A program made the translations under genes and the position numbers. From Acidobacteriota bacterium (lineage in GTDB: Bacteria; Acidobacteriota; Vicinamibacteria; Vicinamibacterales; 2-12-FULL-66-21), in assembly GCA_013694635.1 (NCBI GenBank), contig JACDCA010000266.1, forward strand, positions 1 through 7,501: a stretch of 7,501 nt of DNA. The letters run 5' to 3'. Of this stretch, positions 1 through 5,339 are shown one piece after another; the stretch's first letter is position 1; the number at the start of each line of letters is the position of its first letter. The notes beneath the pieces are model-generated. The model saw only the letters and a list, made by a program, of their open reading frames with translations, was not told the DNA's origin and searched no databases.

Positions 1-1288
1 CGTCGGTCTCGAACTGCACGCGCCGCGCGAGCATGGCGGGACGGAGCGTTTCGGCCGCCGCGAGCGCCGGCTCGGCAGGGTCGACGGGGCGCGCTTCGAG
101 CTGGAGCTTGCCGCTGATGGCGCGCGATACATCCAGCAGCTCCTCGACCAGCCGGGTCTGCGAATTGGCATTTCGCTCGATGGTTTCGAGCGCCCGTTCG
201 CGTGACTCCACCGGCAACGTCCCGGTTCTCAGCATCTTCACCCAGCCGACGACGGCGTTCAGGGGCGTCCGCAGCTCGTGTGAGAGCGTCATCAGAAACT
301 CGTCCTTCAGCCGGCTCGCCACTTCCGCGTCCTGCCGCGCGCCGCGTTCCCGCTCGACCGCCGCGCCGAGCGCGTTCATCTGCCGGAACAGCAATCCGAC
401 GAAGACCGCGACTGTCAGGGCGAGGCCGGCGAGCGCGATCGTCGACGTCCGGCGCTGCGCACGCCAGTCCGAAAGTATGTCGGCTTCGTCCAGCGACACC
501 GCCACGGTAATCGGCGGTGACGAGAGCTTGCGGAACGCCGTGATGAGGGACGGTCCGCCTGTCTCAACCGGACCGCGCAGAATGCCCGCGTCGGCCCGCA
601 TCGCCGCGCGCACGACAGGATGCTCTGCGCCACGGTGGCTCGCCGCCGCCGCGGCTGGCTCGCGAAGGAGCGTCGGTCCCGTGGCGTGAAACGCCCAGAC
701 CACGCCACGCCGGAAGTTCACGATCCGAAAAAACTCGCTGAAGTCCTCGGGTATCAGCACGGCGACGACGATGCCCTCGAACTGGCCGCTCGCGGTGGTC
801 AATCGCCGCCCGACGGGAATGACCACGCGATCTTGCACCGGACTCTGGAACAACGGATCGACGATCATCTGGTCGACGTTGTTGGCGGACAGGTGCTTGA
901 ACAGGTAGTTGTCGCGGCGTGACTGCCCGATGATGGTGGACAGGGTCGAATAGCGGATGTTGCCTTCCGGGTCGACGACGCTGACCGAACCCCCTCCCGG
1001 CAGCGGTGCTTTCGCCGCGTCCAGCATTTCGGTCCAGTCATCGGAAAGGCCGAGCCCACGCACGCGCCGGCCGTGGAGCACGAGCTGACGCAACGACGTA
1101 TCGACCAGGGCGAATTGACCGCGGACGTATTCGGCGGCGATGACGGCTCGATTCTCGGCACTCCCCTCCGCCTGCTCGAGCGCCTGCCGCCGGCGCCATT
1201 CGAGATCGGCGAGCATGAGTGCCGCGACGGCAGCCAGCAAAGCCGCCGTAGAGGCGAGAACGACCGTTTTTGCGCCGCCGAGCCGCAA
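1..1288 (-). CDS. Membrane sensor histidine kinase, Cache-like sensor plus HisKA, 3' part beyond window
   Basis: Sensor kinase of a two-component system; 429 codons are visible without a stop, running off the left edge. From the N-terminus: a transmembrane helix (about residues 8-27), an extracytoplasmic region (about 30-280) that resembles a double-Cache/PDC sensor (VDPEGNIRYST, IIGQS, and a later GRRLTTASGQFEGIV stretch), a second helix (about 283-302), a short coiled linker, then HisKA with the H-box SHELRTPLN. The phospho-accepting histidine is about H337 (codon 280-278). The HATPase domain and any receiver lie outside the window. An in-frame TAA at 1294-1292 fixes the upstream limit. TTG at 1288 is preferred because the next in-frame ATG (1216) would remove most of the first helix; a GGAAG at 1304-1300 lies 11 nt upstream. 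It is the third gene of the operon and probably translationally coupled to the GAF/ATPase gene. The kinase call is firm; the ligand is unknown and the Cache assignment is by resemblance only. Confidence 0.9.
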   Translation of the reverse strand, partial: MRLGGAKTVVLASTAALLAAVAALMLADLEWRRRQALEQAEGSAENRAVIAAEYVRGQFALVDTSLRQLVLHGRRVRGLGLSDDWTEMLDAAKAPLPGGGSVSVVDPEGNIRYSTLSTIIGQSRRDNYLFKHLSANNVDQMIVDPLFQSPVQDRVVIPVGRRLTTASGQFEGIVVAVLIPEDFSEFFRIVNFRRGVVWAFHATGPTLLREPAAAAASHRGAEHPVVRAAMRADAGILRGPVETGGPSLITAFRKLSSPPITVAVSLDEADILSDWRAQRRTSTIALAGLALTVAVFVGLLFRQMNALGAAVERERGARQDAEVASRLKDEFLMTLSHELRTPLNAVVGWVKMLRTGTLPVESRERALETIERNANSQTRLVEELLDVSRAISGKLQLEARPVDPAEPALAAAETLRPAMLARRVQFETD

Positions 1289-1291
1289 GGG

Positions 1292-2311
1292 TTAGGAAGC
1301 TTCCGGCTTGCGCTTCCGCATCTGCAGCTCGCGGCCGCCGTCAGCGTATTGCACTTCGTCCATCAGCCCGGTGATGAGAAAGATACCGCGGCCGCTCGGC
1401 TTGAACACGTTGTCAGGATCGAGGGGGTTCGGAATCGTCGCGGGATCGAAGCCGGCGCCAGGGTCGCGTACGGTGATCACCACTTCCCCCGCGTCGTCGC
1501 AGTTGACCGAGCACTGCAGCTGCTTGGTCGCGTCGCCGCCGCAGCCGTGGCGGATGGCGTTGGCAACCGCCTCCTGGAGCGCCAGCTCCACCGCCATGAC
1601 GTCCGGTTCGCTCCAGCCCTTTTCGGTCAGCACCTGCGTCACGCCGTCGGTCACGGTGGGGATCGCCCGCGGGTCGGCGGGGATCGTCATCGTGAACTGG
1701 CACGTCGAGCAGAACGGCATCATGCCGCTCAACTTGCGGACGTTCTCGTGCGCCGTGTTCAGTTCGTCGAAGAGCCGTTTCTGTTCCGCCTCCGCGTGGT
1801 CGCGTTCGGCCAGCATGCGTTCGAGGACGATAAGATTACGCTGGAGCTCGAGCTGCGCTTCCACTTGTCGCCGGATCGCGCTGAGCGCGTGCTTCTGGTC
1901 GTCGGTCAACTCTCTGGGAACGGAGTCGGCGACGCACAGCGTGCCGAGCGCGTCGCCTCCCGGCGTCACGAGCGGCGCACCGGCGTAAAAGCGGATCTTC
2001 GGACCGCCGGTCACCTGGGGGTTGTCGCGGAACCGGGCATCCAGCGACGCGTCGGGGACGATGAACAGCTCGCTTTGATGGATCGCATGGGCGCAGAACG
2101 ACACCGCGCGGGACGTCTCGTGGGCGGTCATGCCGACGCGCGACTTGAACCACTGCCGGTCGGCATCGACGAGCGTAATCAGCGCCATCGGCGTGCCGCA
2201 GATCTGCGAGGCGAGCAGCGCCAGATCGTCGAAGGCGCGTTCCGGCTGCGTGTCGAGAATCGTGTAGCGGCGCAGCGCCGACAGCCGTCCTGTCTCGAGG
2301 TCCGCCGTCAT
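1292..2311 (-). CDS. GAF domain plus RsbW-type (anti-sigma factor) ATPase regulator
   Basis: A 339-residue cytoplasmic regulator. Residues about 5-155 form a GAF sensory domain of the subtype with Y-ILDT, FDDLALLAS, DRQWFKS, SFCAHAI, RFYAGAPL and ALGTLCVAD motifs. Residues about 150-195 are a probable coiled coil. A CSTC pair follows (C201, C204). Residues about 205-335 are a GHKL ATPase of the RsbW/SpoIIAB type: N-box E247-AVAN251-AIRHG, G1 box DPGAGFDP (283-290), G2 box GRGIFLI (307-313). There is no HisKA or phospho-acceptor His, so it is more likely an anti-sigma-type Ser/Thr kinase than a histidine kinase. Known family members phosphorylate a STAS partner and sequester a sigma factor or other target; the preceding gene supplies the likely STAS partner. 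The start ATG overlaps the STAS stop as ATGA, with GAGG at 2322-2319 seven nt upstream. The stop TAA is in frame with the kinase gene and 3 nt from its start. The target is not in the window. Confidence 0.92.
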   Translation of the reverse strand: MTADLETGRLSALRRYTILDTQPERAFDDLALLASQICGTPMALITLVDADRQWFKSRVGMTAHETSRAVSFCAHAIHQSELFIVPDASLDARFRDNPQVTGGPKIRFYAGAPLVTPGGDALGTLCVADSVPRELTDDQKHALSAIRRQVEAQLELQRNLIVLERMLAERDHAEAEQKRLFDELNTAHENVRKLSGMMPFCSTCQFTMTIPADPRAIPTVTDGVTQVLTEKGWSEPDVMAVELALQEAVANAIRHGCGGDATKQLQCSVNCDDAGEVVITVRDPGAGFDPATIPNPLDPDNVFKPSGRGIFLITGLMDEVQYADGGRELQMRKRKPEAS

Positions 2312-2661
2312 GCCTGCGCCTCGCGCGTGAAGCTGGCGAGCGCATGGTCCTCGGACTCGAAGGTCTCGAAGACGTCGAGCAGCTTGCTGATTTCCATCAG
2401 GTGGTGGCTCCGGGCGGTGAGATTGAGCAGCTTGACGTCGCCTCTCTTGCGGCGGAGGCTCACGTACTTCGCGATCAGCAGGCCGACGCCGCAGCTGTCG
2501 ATGTAGGTGACATCCTTCAGGTCGACGATCAGGCTGACGCGCTCCTGGTCGGCAAGTTCGTCGATCTTGTGCCGCAACTCATCGTGCCCATCGTCGAGGA
2601 CGAGCCGCCCGGTAAGATGCAGGATTGTGACATCGCCGACGCGTCGTTCCTTCAGCGTCAT
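2308..2661 (-). CDS. STAS-domain anti-sigma factor antagonist (RsbV/SpoIIAA-like)
   Basis: A 117-residue single STAS domain, the normal length for the family. It begins MTLKERRVGDVTILHLTGRL, has the LIVDLKDVTYIDSCGVGLL core and ends with the helix SKLLDVFETFESEDHAL. S56 in the DSCG motif matches the serine that RsbW-type kinases phosphorylate. By family knowledge, the unphosphorylated form binds the anti-sigma ATPase and frees its target, and phosphorylation breaks that binding. The downstream gene, overlapping by 4 bp, encodes such an ATPase, so the two are an inferred cognate pair. The frame extends upstream to an ATG at 2712, but that would add 17 residues unlike the STAS fold and overlap the divergent gene. 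The 2661 start fits the domain boundary and sits 7 nt after a perfect TATAAT. No Shine-Dalgarno sequence is visible, so this operon leader may be leaderless. Confidence 0.93.
   Translation of the reverse strand: MTLKERRVGDVTILHLTGRLVLDDGHDELRHKIDELADQERVSLIVDLKDVTYIDSCGVGLLIAKYVSLRRKRGDVKLLNLTARSHHLMEISKLLDVFETFESEDHALASFTREAQA
2319..2322 (-). promoter_or_regulatory. Shine-Dalgarno site of the GAF/ATPase gene
   Basis: GAGG on the minus strand, 7 nt before the ATG at 2311 and inside the end of the STAS gene. With the ATGA overlap it supports that start and translational coupling. It also shows that this genome uses Shine-Dalgarno starts within operons, in contrast to the operon's first gene. 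Confidence 0.7.
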
Positions 2662-2667
2662 GGGACG

Positions 2668-2673
2668 ATTATA
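2668..2673 (-). promoter_or_regulatory. Putative -10 element for the STAS operon (leaderless start)
   Basis: Perfect TATAAT on the minus strand, followed by six bases (CGTCCC) and the ATG at 2661. Normal -10 to start-site spacing would place transcription initiation at or next to the A of the ATG, giving a leaderless mRNA; no Shine-Dalgarno sequence is present. The -35 match is weak (TGTCCA at 16-bp spacing is 3 of 6). The hexamer is seen directly; promoter activity is inferred. Confidence 0.55.
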
Positions 2674-2677
2674 GACG

Positions 2678-2683
2678 TATGAT
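2678..2683 (+). promoter_or_regulatory. Putative -10 element for the TPR gene (leaderless GTG start)
   Basis: TATGAT, 5 of 6 to the TATAAT consensus, followed by five bases (GCGAT) and the GTG at 2689. There is no Shine-Dalgarno sequence. At 17-bp spacing the -35 candidate GCGTCA (2655-2660) matches 3 of 6 and lies inside the divergent STAS gene. The element is only 4 bp from the opposed TATAAT, so two polymerases could hardly bind at once; transcription of the two directions may be mutually exclusive. This is inferred from layout only. Confidence 0.45.
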
Positions 2684-2688
2684 GCGAT

Positions 2689-3720
2689 GTGGACATTGCC
2701 TCTCTCGAACACAAAGCCATCGAGTTCGCCAGGCGCGGTGATTTTGGCGCCGACGCAAAAAACACCAACGAGGAGCTCACCCGCGTCGCGCCGACCAACC
2801 AGGGAGCCTGGACGCGGCTGGCTCGCTGCTGCATCGAGCTGGGGATGCTGGACGACGCGAATGCCGCGCTCGAGACGGTGCTGACCCTCAATCCGCAGAA
2901 CATGATCGCGCGGAGCCTGCTCCAGGAGTCCATTCGGCGGGAAGTGCTCGCCACGCCCGTCGAGGAAGCGGCCCCCCGGTCGCGCGCGAAATCGGCCAAG
3001 GGCAAACGCGCGGCCGCCGTGACCGGGCGCACCGGATTCGGGCGCGCGCAGTTCGCCGCGCTCGGTCAGCTTGCGCCCGCCTCGGCGCTGGAGTCACTCG
3101 GCCCGTCGGTTGAATCGCTGCTGATGGCGTTGAACGACCGTCCGTTCGCACCGAAGGTCGTCGAGGCGCGCAATCGCGCCGGCCAGTCGGGCAGCAAATT
3201 GTTCCGGCGGAACAGCTTTTATTCCGGTGGCGCGGGACATATCTACGCCTTCCAGCACGGCGGACGCTGGGAGCCGCAGATCAACATCGGGATTTCTGCC
3301 GCGCCGCAATGGGAACGCGACTCGCTCCGCGCGGGCATCGGCTTCAACTTGACGCAGACGGGATCCGATCCGAATCGCGAGGCGGGGCAGGAACGCGTGC
3401 TGCAGTACTTCGAGAACTTCCAGCAACTCGTGTCGACAGCGTGGAAGACGCTCCTCGCCGACTGGATGGCCGCCAACGGAGGATTCGTTCAGCTGGGCCA
3501 CAAGCCCCCGGCGACGGACCTCATGCCTGCCGACGGGGCAGACGCGCTCGTGAACGTCCGCCAGCCGGCGGACGTCGGGTGGGTTTTCTGCGGCCGCTGG
3601 CTCTTTTTCGATCGACCCGAAGACGCGGCGGTCCTCGCCGACCAGGCAAAGCTCGTGAAATGGACCGACCAGGCGTTCACCGACCTGCTCCCGCTGTGGA
3701 CCACGGTGTACCGCGAGTAA
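2689..3720 (+). CDS. TPR-containing protein with unrecognised C-terminal domain
   Basis: A 343-residue protein, predicted cytoplasmic, with no signal peptide or membrane helix. Residues about 4-36 and 38-72 form two TPR-like helix pairs; the second is clear (AWTRLARCCIELGMLDDANA, ALETVLTLNPQN). Residues about 90-112 are a basic Ala/Arg/Lys/Pro-rich linker. Residues about 115-343 form a globular region I do not recognise, with aromatic and charged stretches: HIYAFQHGGRWEPQINIGIS, RAGIGFNLTQTGSDPNREAG, YFENFQQLV and VGWVFCGRWLFFDRPED, ending in a Trp-rich helix. The TPR part suggests protein binding; the function of the rest is unknown. The start is GTG: an in-frame TGA at 2680 allows nothing further upstream, and the ATG at 2687 is in another frame. 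It is divergent from the STAS operon (27-bp gap) and convergent with the secreted-protein gene (7-bp gap), so it is probably a single-gene transcript. Confidence 0.85.
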   Translation: MDIASLEHKAIEFARRGDFGADAKNTNEELTRVAPTNQGAWTRLARCCIELGMLDDANAALETVLTLNPQNMIARSLLQESIRREVLATPVEEAAPRSRAKSAKGKRAAAVTGRTGFGRAQFAALGQLAPASALESLGPSVESLLMALNDRPFAPKVVEARNRAGQSGSKLFRRNSFYSGGAGHIYAFQHGGRWEPQINIGISAAPQWERDSLRAGIGFNLTQTGSDPNREAGQERVLQYFENFQQLVSTAWKTLLADWMAANGGFVQLGHKPPATDLMPADGADALVNVRQPADVGWVFCGRWLFFDRPEDAAVLADQAKLVKWTDQAFTDLLPLWTTVYRE

Positions 3721-3727
3721 GTCAGAA

Positions 3728-4156
3728 CTACCGCTCGATCTTGGCCTCGGTAAGCCCCGTCATCTTCTTGTCGGCGTTGTAGCGCACGACGATGTTGGTG
3801 TCTTCCCCTTTGTCGTTGGTGAGAAACACGACAACGTCCGCGCCGAAGCCCACTTCGTAGGACGTGATCTTGTATTTCCCTGGTCCGAGTCGCGCGATGT
3901 GTGCGGTGACATGCTTCTCGAGCGCCTCTCCCTTTGCGTAATCCGCGTCCGCTTCCTTACGCAAGGCCGCGACGGCCAGCGCGGTCTCGCCAGCGAGGAT
4001 GTGTGTGACGACCGCCGCCGACCGGACCGCGAGGGGATCGGTGGCCGCGAGCGGCGTTGGCTCTTCGACGCGCCGCACGACTTGTTGTGCTGACGCGGAG
4101 GGGATGACGATGGCGGCGAGCGTGATGGCGAAGAGACAGGTGGCGACAGTTTTCAT
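3728..4156 (-). CDS. Small secreted or periplasmic protein of unknown function
   Basis: A 142-residue exported protein. Residues 1-23 are a typical Sec signal peptide: MKT start, hydrophobic core AITLAAIVI, and ASA before Q24 as the signal peptidase I site. The mature part of about 119 residues has a helical region with many Ala and Glu (TDPLAVRSAAVVTHILAGET, then a KEADADYAKGEALEKHV helix). A beta-rich C-terminus follows (KYKITSYEVGFG, VVVFLTNDKGE, NIVVRYNADKKMTGL). I do not recognise a family. There are no cysteines in the mature part and no lipobox. The frame opens at an ATG at 4180, but the start at 4156 puts the signal peptide at the true N-terminus and has GAGG seven nt upstream. It is divergent from the monooxygenase gene and convergent with the TPR gene, so it is probably transcribed alone. 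Confidence 0.82.
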   Translation of the reverse strand: MKTVATCLFAITLAAIVIPSASAQQVVRRVEEPTPLAATDPLAVRSAAVVTHILAGETALAVAALRKEADADYAKGEALEKHVTAHIARLGPGKYKITSYEVGFGADVVVFLTNDKGEDTNIVVRYNADKKMTGLTEAKIER

Positions 4157-4163
4157 GCGTGGG

Positions 4164-4167
4164 CCTC
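4164..4167 (-). promoter_or_regulatory. Shine-Dalgarno site of the secreted-protein gene
   Basis: GAGG on the minus strand, 7 nt before the ATG at 4156. It decides between that start and the in-frame ATG at 4180, which would put eight residues (MPIKRGPR) before the signal peptide. Confidence 0.65.
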
Positions 4168-4208
4168 GTTTTATTGGCATCGCTGAAAGGGCTGAACTAC
4201 GACTACAC

Positions 4209-4238
4209 GTTATGTCACCGCGATTGCCGAGTTGTTAA
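4209..4238 (-). promoter_or_regulatory. Putative promoter of the secreted-protein gene
   Basis: On the minus strand, TTAACA (4238-4233, 5 of 6 to TTGACA) is followed by an 18-bp spacer and CATAAC (4214-4209, 4 of 6 to TATAAT), about 52 bp before the start codon at 4156. The -35 overlaps the first of the AAGA direct repeats, so a regulator bound there could affect this gene. Moderate consensus match only. Confidence 0.35.
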
Positions 4239-4266
4239 GAAGACGCTAAGAGTTCGTAAAGAGATG
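4234..4266 (+). promoter_or_regulatory. Three 11-bp-spaced direct repeats, OmpR/PhoB-like operator candidate
   Basis: Three consecutive 11-mers, GTTAAGAAGAC, GCTAAGAGTTC and GTAAAGAGATG, share G at position 1 and AAGA at positions 4-7; each neighbouring pair agrees at 7 of 11 positions. The block ends 2 nt before the monooxygenase ATG. Winged-helix OmpR/PhoB-family regulators are known to bind direct repeats with 11-bp periodicity, so this is a plausible operator. The first repeat also overlaps the putative -35 of the divergent secreted-protein gene. The last repeat contains the only Shine-Dalgarno-like stretch (AAAGAGA) before the ATG. Confidence 0.4.
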
Positions 4267-4268
4267 TA

Positions 4269-5264
4269 ATGGTTCCTCTCTCGATTCTGGATCTAGCCCC
4301 GATTGCCGAAGGCAGCGATGCGGTCATTGCGCTGCGCCACATGCTGGATCTCGCGCAGCGGGCCGAACGGTGGGGCTACAGGCGCTACTGGTTGGCAGAG
4401 CATCACAACATGCCGGGGATCGCGAGCTCGGCGACGCCGGTCCTCATCGGTCACGTGGCGGCGGGCACGCGGAGCATCCGCGTCGGCGCTGGCGGGATCA
4501 TGCTCCCGAATCACGCACCGCTGGTCGTCGCCGAATGGTTCGGCACGCTCGAGGCGCTCTATCCCGGCCGAATCGACCTTGGCCTCGGACGCGCGCCTGG
4601 GGGCGACCACGCGACCGCGCGCGCGCTTCGCCGCACACTCGCGAGCGATCCGGACGCCTTTCCGCAGGACGTGCTCGAGCTGATGTCGTACTTCGATCCG
4701 GCGGAGGGGCAGGCCGTTCGCGCGGTGCCGGGCGCCGGAATGCGGATCCCGATCTGGATTCTTGGATCCAGCCTCTTCGGCGCGAACGTCGCTGCGGCGC
4801 TGGGGCTGCCGTACGCGTTTGCCTCCCACTTCGCGCCCGCGCTCCTTACGCAGGCGGCGTCGGTGTATCGCGCCAGGTTCCAGCCGTCCGCGTTTCTCGA
4901 GAAACCGTACCTGATGCTCGGCATCCATCTCGTCGCCGCCGACACCGACGCCGAGGCCCAGTTGCTGTGGACCTCGACGGCCAAGGGGTTCCTGAACCTG
5001 CGCCGCGGCAACCCGGGTCCGCTGCCGCGGCCCGACGAGGACTTTTCGCTGGTGGAGCCAGAGCGGCTGCAGCTGCAGGAGGTGCTCTCGTGCGCCATGA
5101 TCGGCTCGCCGCAAACGGTCCGCCGGCAACTCGACGCATTCGTCGCACGCACCGGGGCCGACGAGCTGATCGCCGTGGCCCAGATCCACGACCACCAGGC
5201 GCGGCTGCATTCGTACGAGATCGGCGCAGCCGTTACAGCGATGACGCCGGCCGCGCAGCCCTAG
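4269..5264 (+). CDS. LLM-class flavin-dependent oxidoreductase (luciferase-like monooxygenase)
   Basis: A 331-residue single-domain TIM-barrel enzyme of the bacterial luciferase-like group, subgroup resembling E. coli YhbW ('luciferase family oxidoreductase, group 1'). Family hallmarks run in order: PLSILDLAPI (3-12), RYWLAEHHNMPGIASSA (39-55), RVGAGGIMLPNHAPLVVAEW (71-90) and PGRIDLGLGRAPGGD (99-113). A central PIWILGSS strand, AFASHFAP, and a C-terminal IGSPQTVRRQLD helix follow. Such enzymes use reduced FMN, usually from a separate reductase, and O2 to oxidise an organic substrate. The substrate here cannot be read from the sequence. The length is normal for the family. The start gives the typical short N-terminus; ribosome binding is weak (GAGA 4 nt upstream). 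It is divergent from the secreted-protein gene, with the next co-directional gene 75 bp on. No flavin reductase is nearby. Confidence 0.93.
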   Translation: MVPLSILDLAPIAEGSDAVIALRHMLDLAQRAERWGYRRYWLAEHHNMPGIASSATPVLIGHVAAGTRSIRVGAGGIMLPNHAPLVVAEWFGTLEALYPGRIDLGLGRAPGGDHATARALRRTLASDPDAFPQDVLELMSYFDPAEGQAVRAVPGAGMRIPIWILGSSLFGANVAAALGLPYAFASHFAPALLTQAASVYRARFQPSAFLEKPYLMLGIHLVAADTDAEAQLLWTSTAKGFLNLRRGNPGPLPRPDEDFSLVEPERLQLQEVLSCAMIGSPQTVRRQLDAFVARTGADELIAVAQIHDHQARLHSYEIGAAVTAMTPAAQP

Positions 5265-5295
5265 CACGCCTGCCTCGCCGAGTAGTCGCGCGTAA

Positions 5296-5316
5296 CACGT
5301 GGCACGTGGCACGTGG
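5296..5316. repeat. Tandem repeat, 3 x 7 bp CACGTGG
   Basis: Three perfect copies of CACGTGG lie between the monooxygenase and UPF0182 genes. Each contains the palindrome CACGTG, so the palindromes recur every 7 bp. The block ends 11 bp before the putative -10 of the UPF0182 gene and covers the place where a -35 would be expected. It may be a simple sequence repeat or a multi-site operator; the sequence does not decide. Confidence 0.8.
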
Positions 5317-5323
5317 TAGGTTT

Positions 5324-5336
5324 GGGATACGATCCC
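5324..5336. promoter_or_regulatory. Inverted repeat over the UPF0182 -10 region
   Basis: GGGAT-ACG-ATCCC is a perfect 5-bp inverted repeat with a 3-bp centre, ending 3 nt before the UPF0182 start codon and containing the putative -10 TACGAT (5328-5333). If transcription starts at the ATG it would not be in the mRNA, so it would act as a DNA site. It is short and could be chance. Confidence 0.3.
5328..5333 (+). promoter_or_regulatory. Putative -10 element for the UPF0182 gene (leaderless start)
   Basis: TACGAT, 4 of 6 to TATAAT, followed by six bases (CCCCTG) and the ATG at 5340, the same spacing as at the STAS gene. No Shine-Dalgarno sequence precedes the ATG. No -35 is evident, because the CACGTGG repeats occupy that place. 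Weak alone; it gains some support from the matching layout at 2668 and 2678. Confidence 0.35.
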
Positions 5337-5339
5337 CTG

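Noticed and set aside
33..689. 218-codon Ser/Ala/Arg-rich plus-strand open frame at the left end
   Set aside because: Opposite the histidine kinase, whose H-box SHELRTPLN and transmembrane helix are clear on the minus strand.
1073..2506. 477-codon plus-strand open frame opposite the kinase, GAF/ATPase and STAS genes
   Set aside because: It is antisense to three genes with clear domain motifs; its translation is Arg/Ala/His-rich without recognisable domains, as expected of a high-GC shadow frame.
2662..2712. 17-residue N-terminal extension of the STAS protein from an ATG at 2712
   Set aside because: It would overlap the divergent gene and both -10 elements, and the STAS fold begins right after the ATG at 2661.
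3712..3745. Possible bidirectional terminator between the convergent TPR and secreted-protein genes
   Set aside because: Only a 4-bp CGAG/CTCG pairing with a long loop and no T-run; too weak to call.
4293..5312. 339-codon minus-strand open frame opposite the monooxygenase
   Set aside because: The monooxygenase motifs on the plus strand settle the strand; the antisense product is Arg-rich and featureless.
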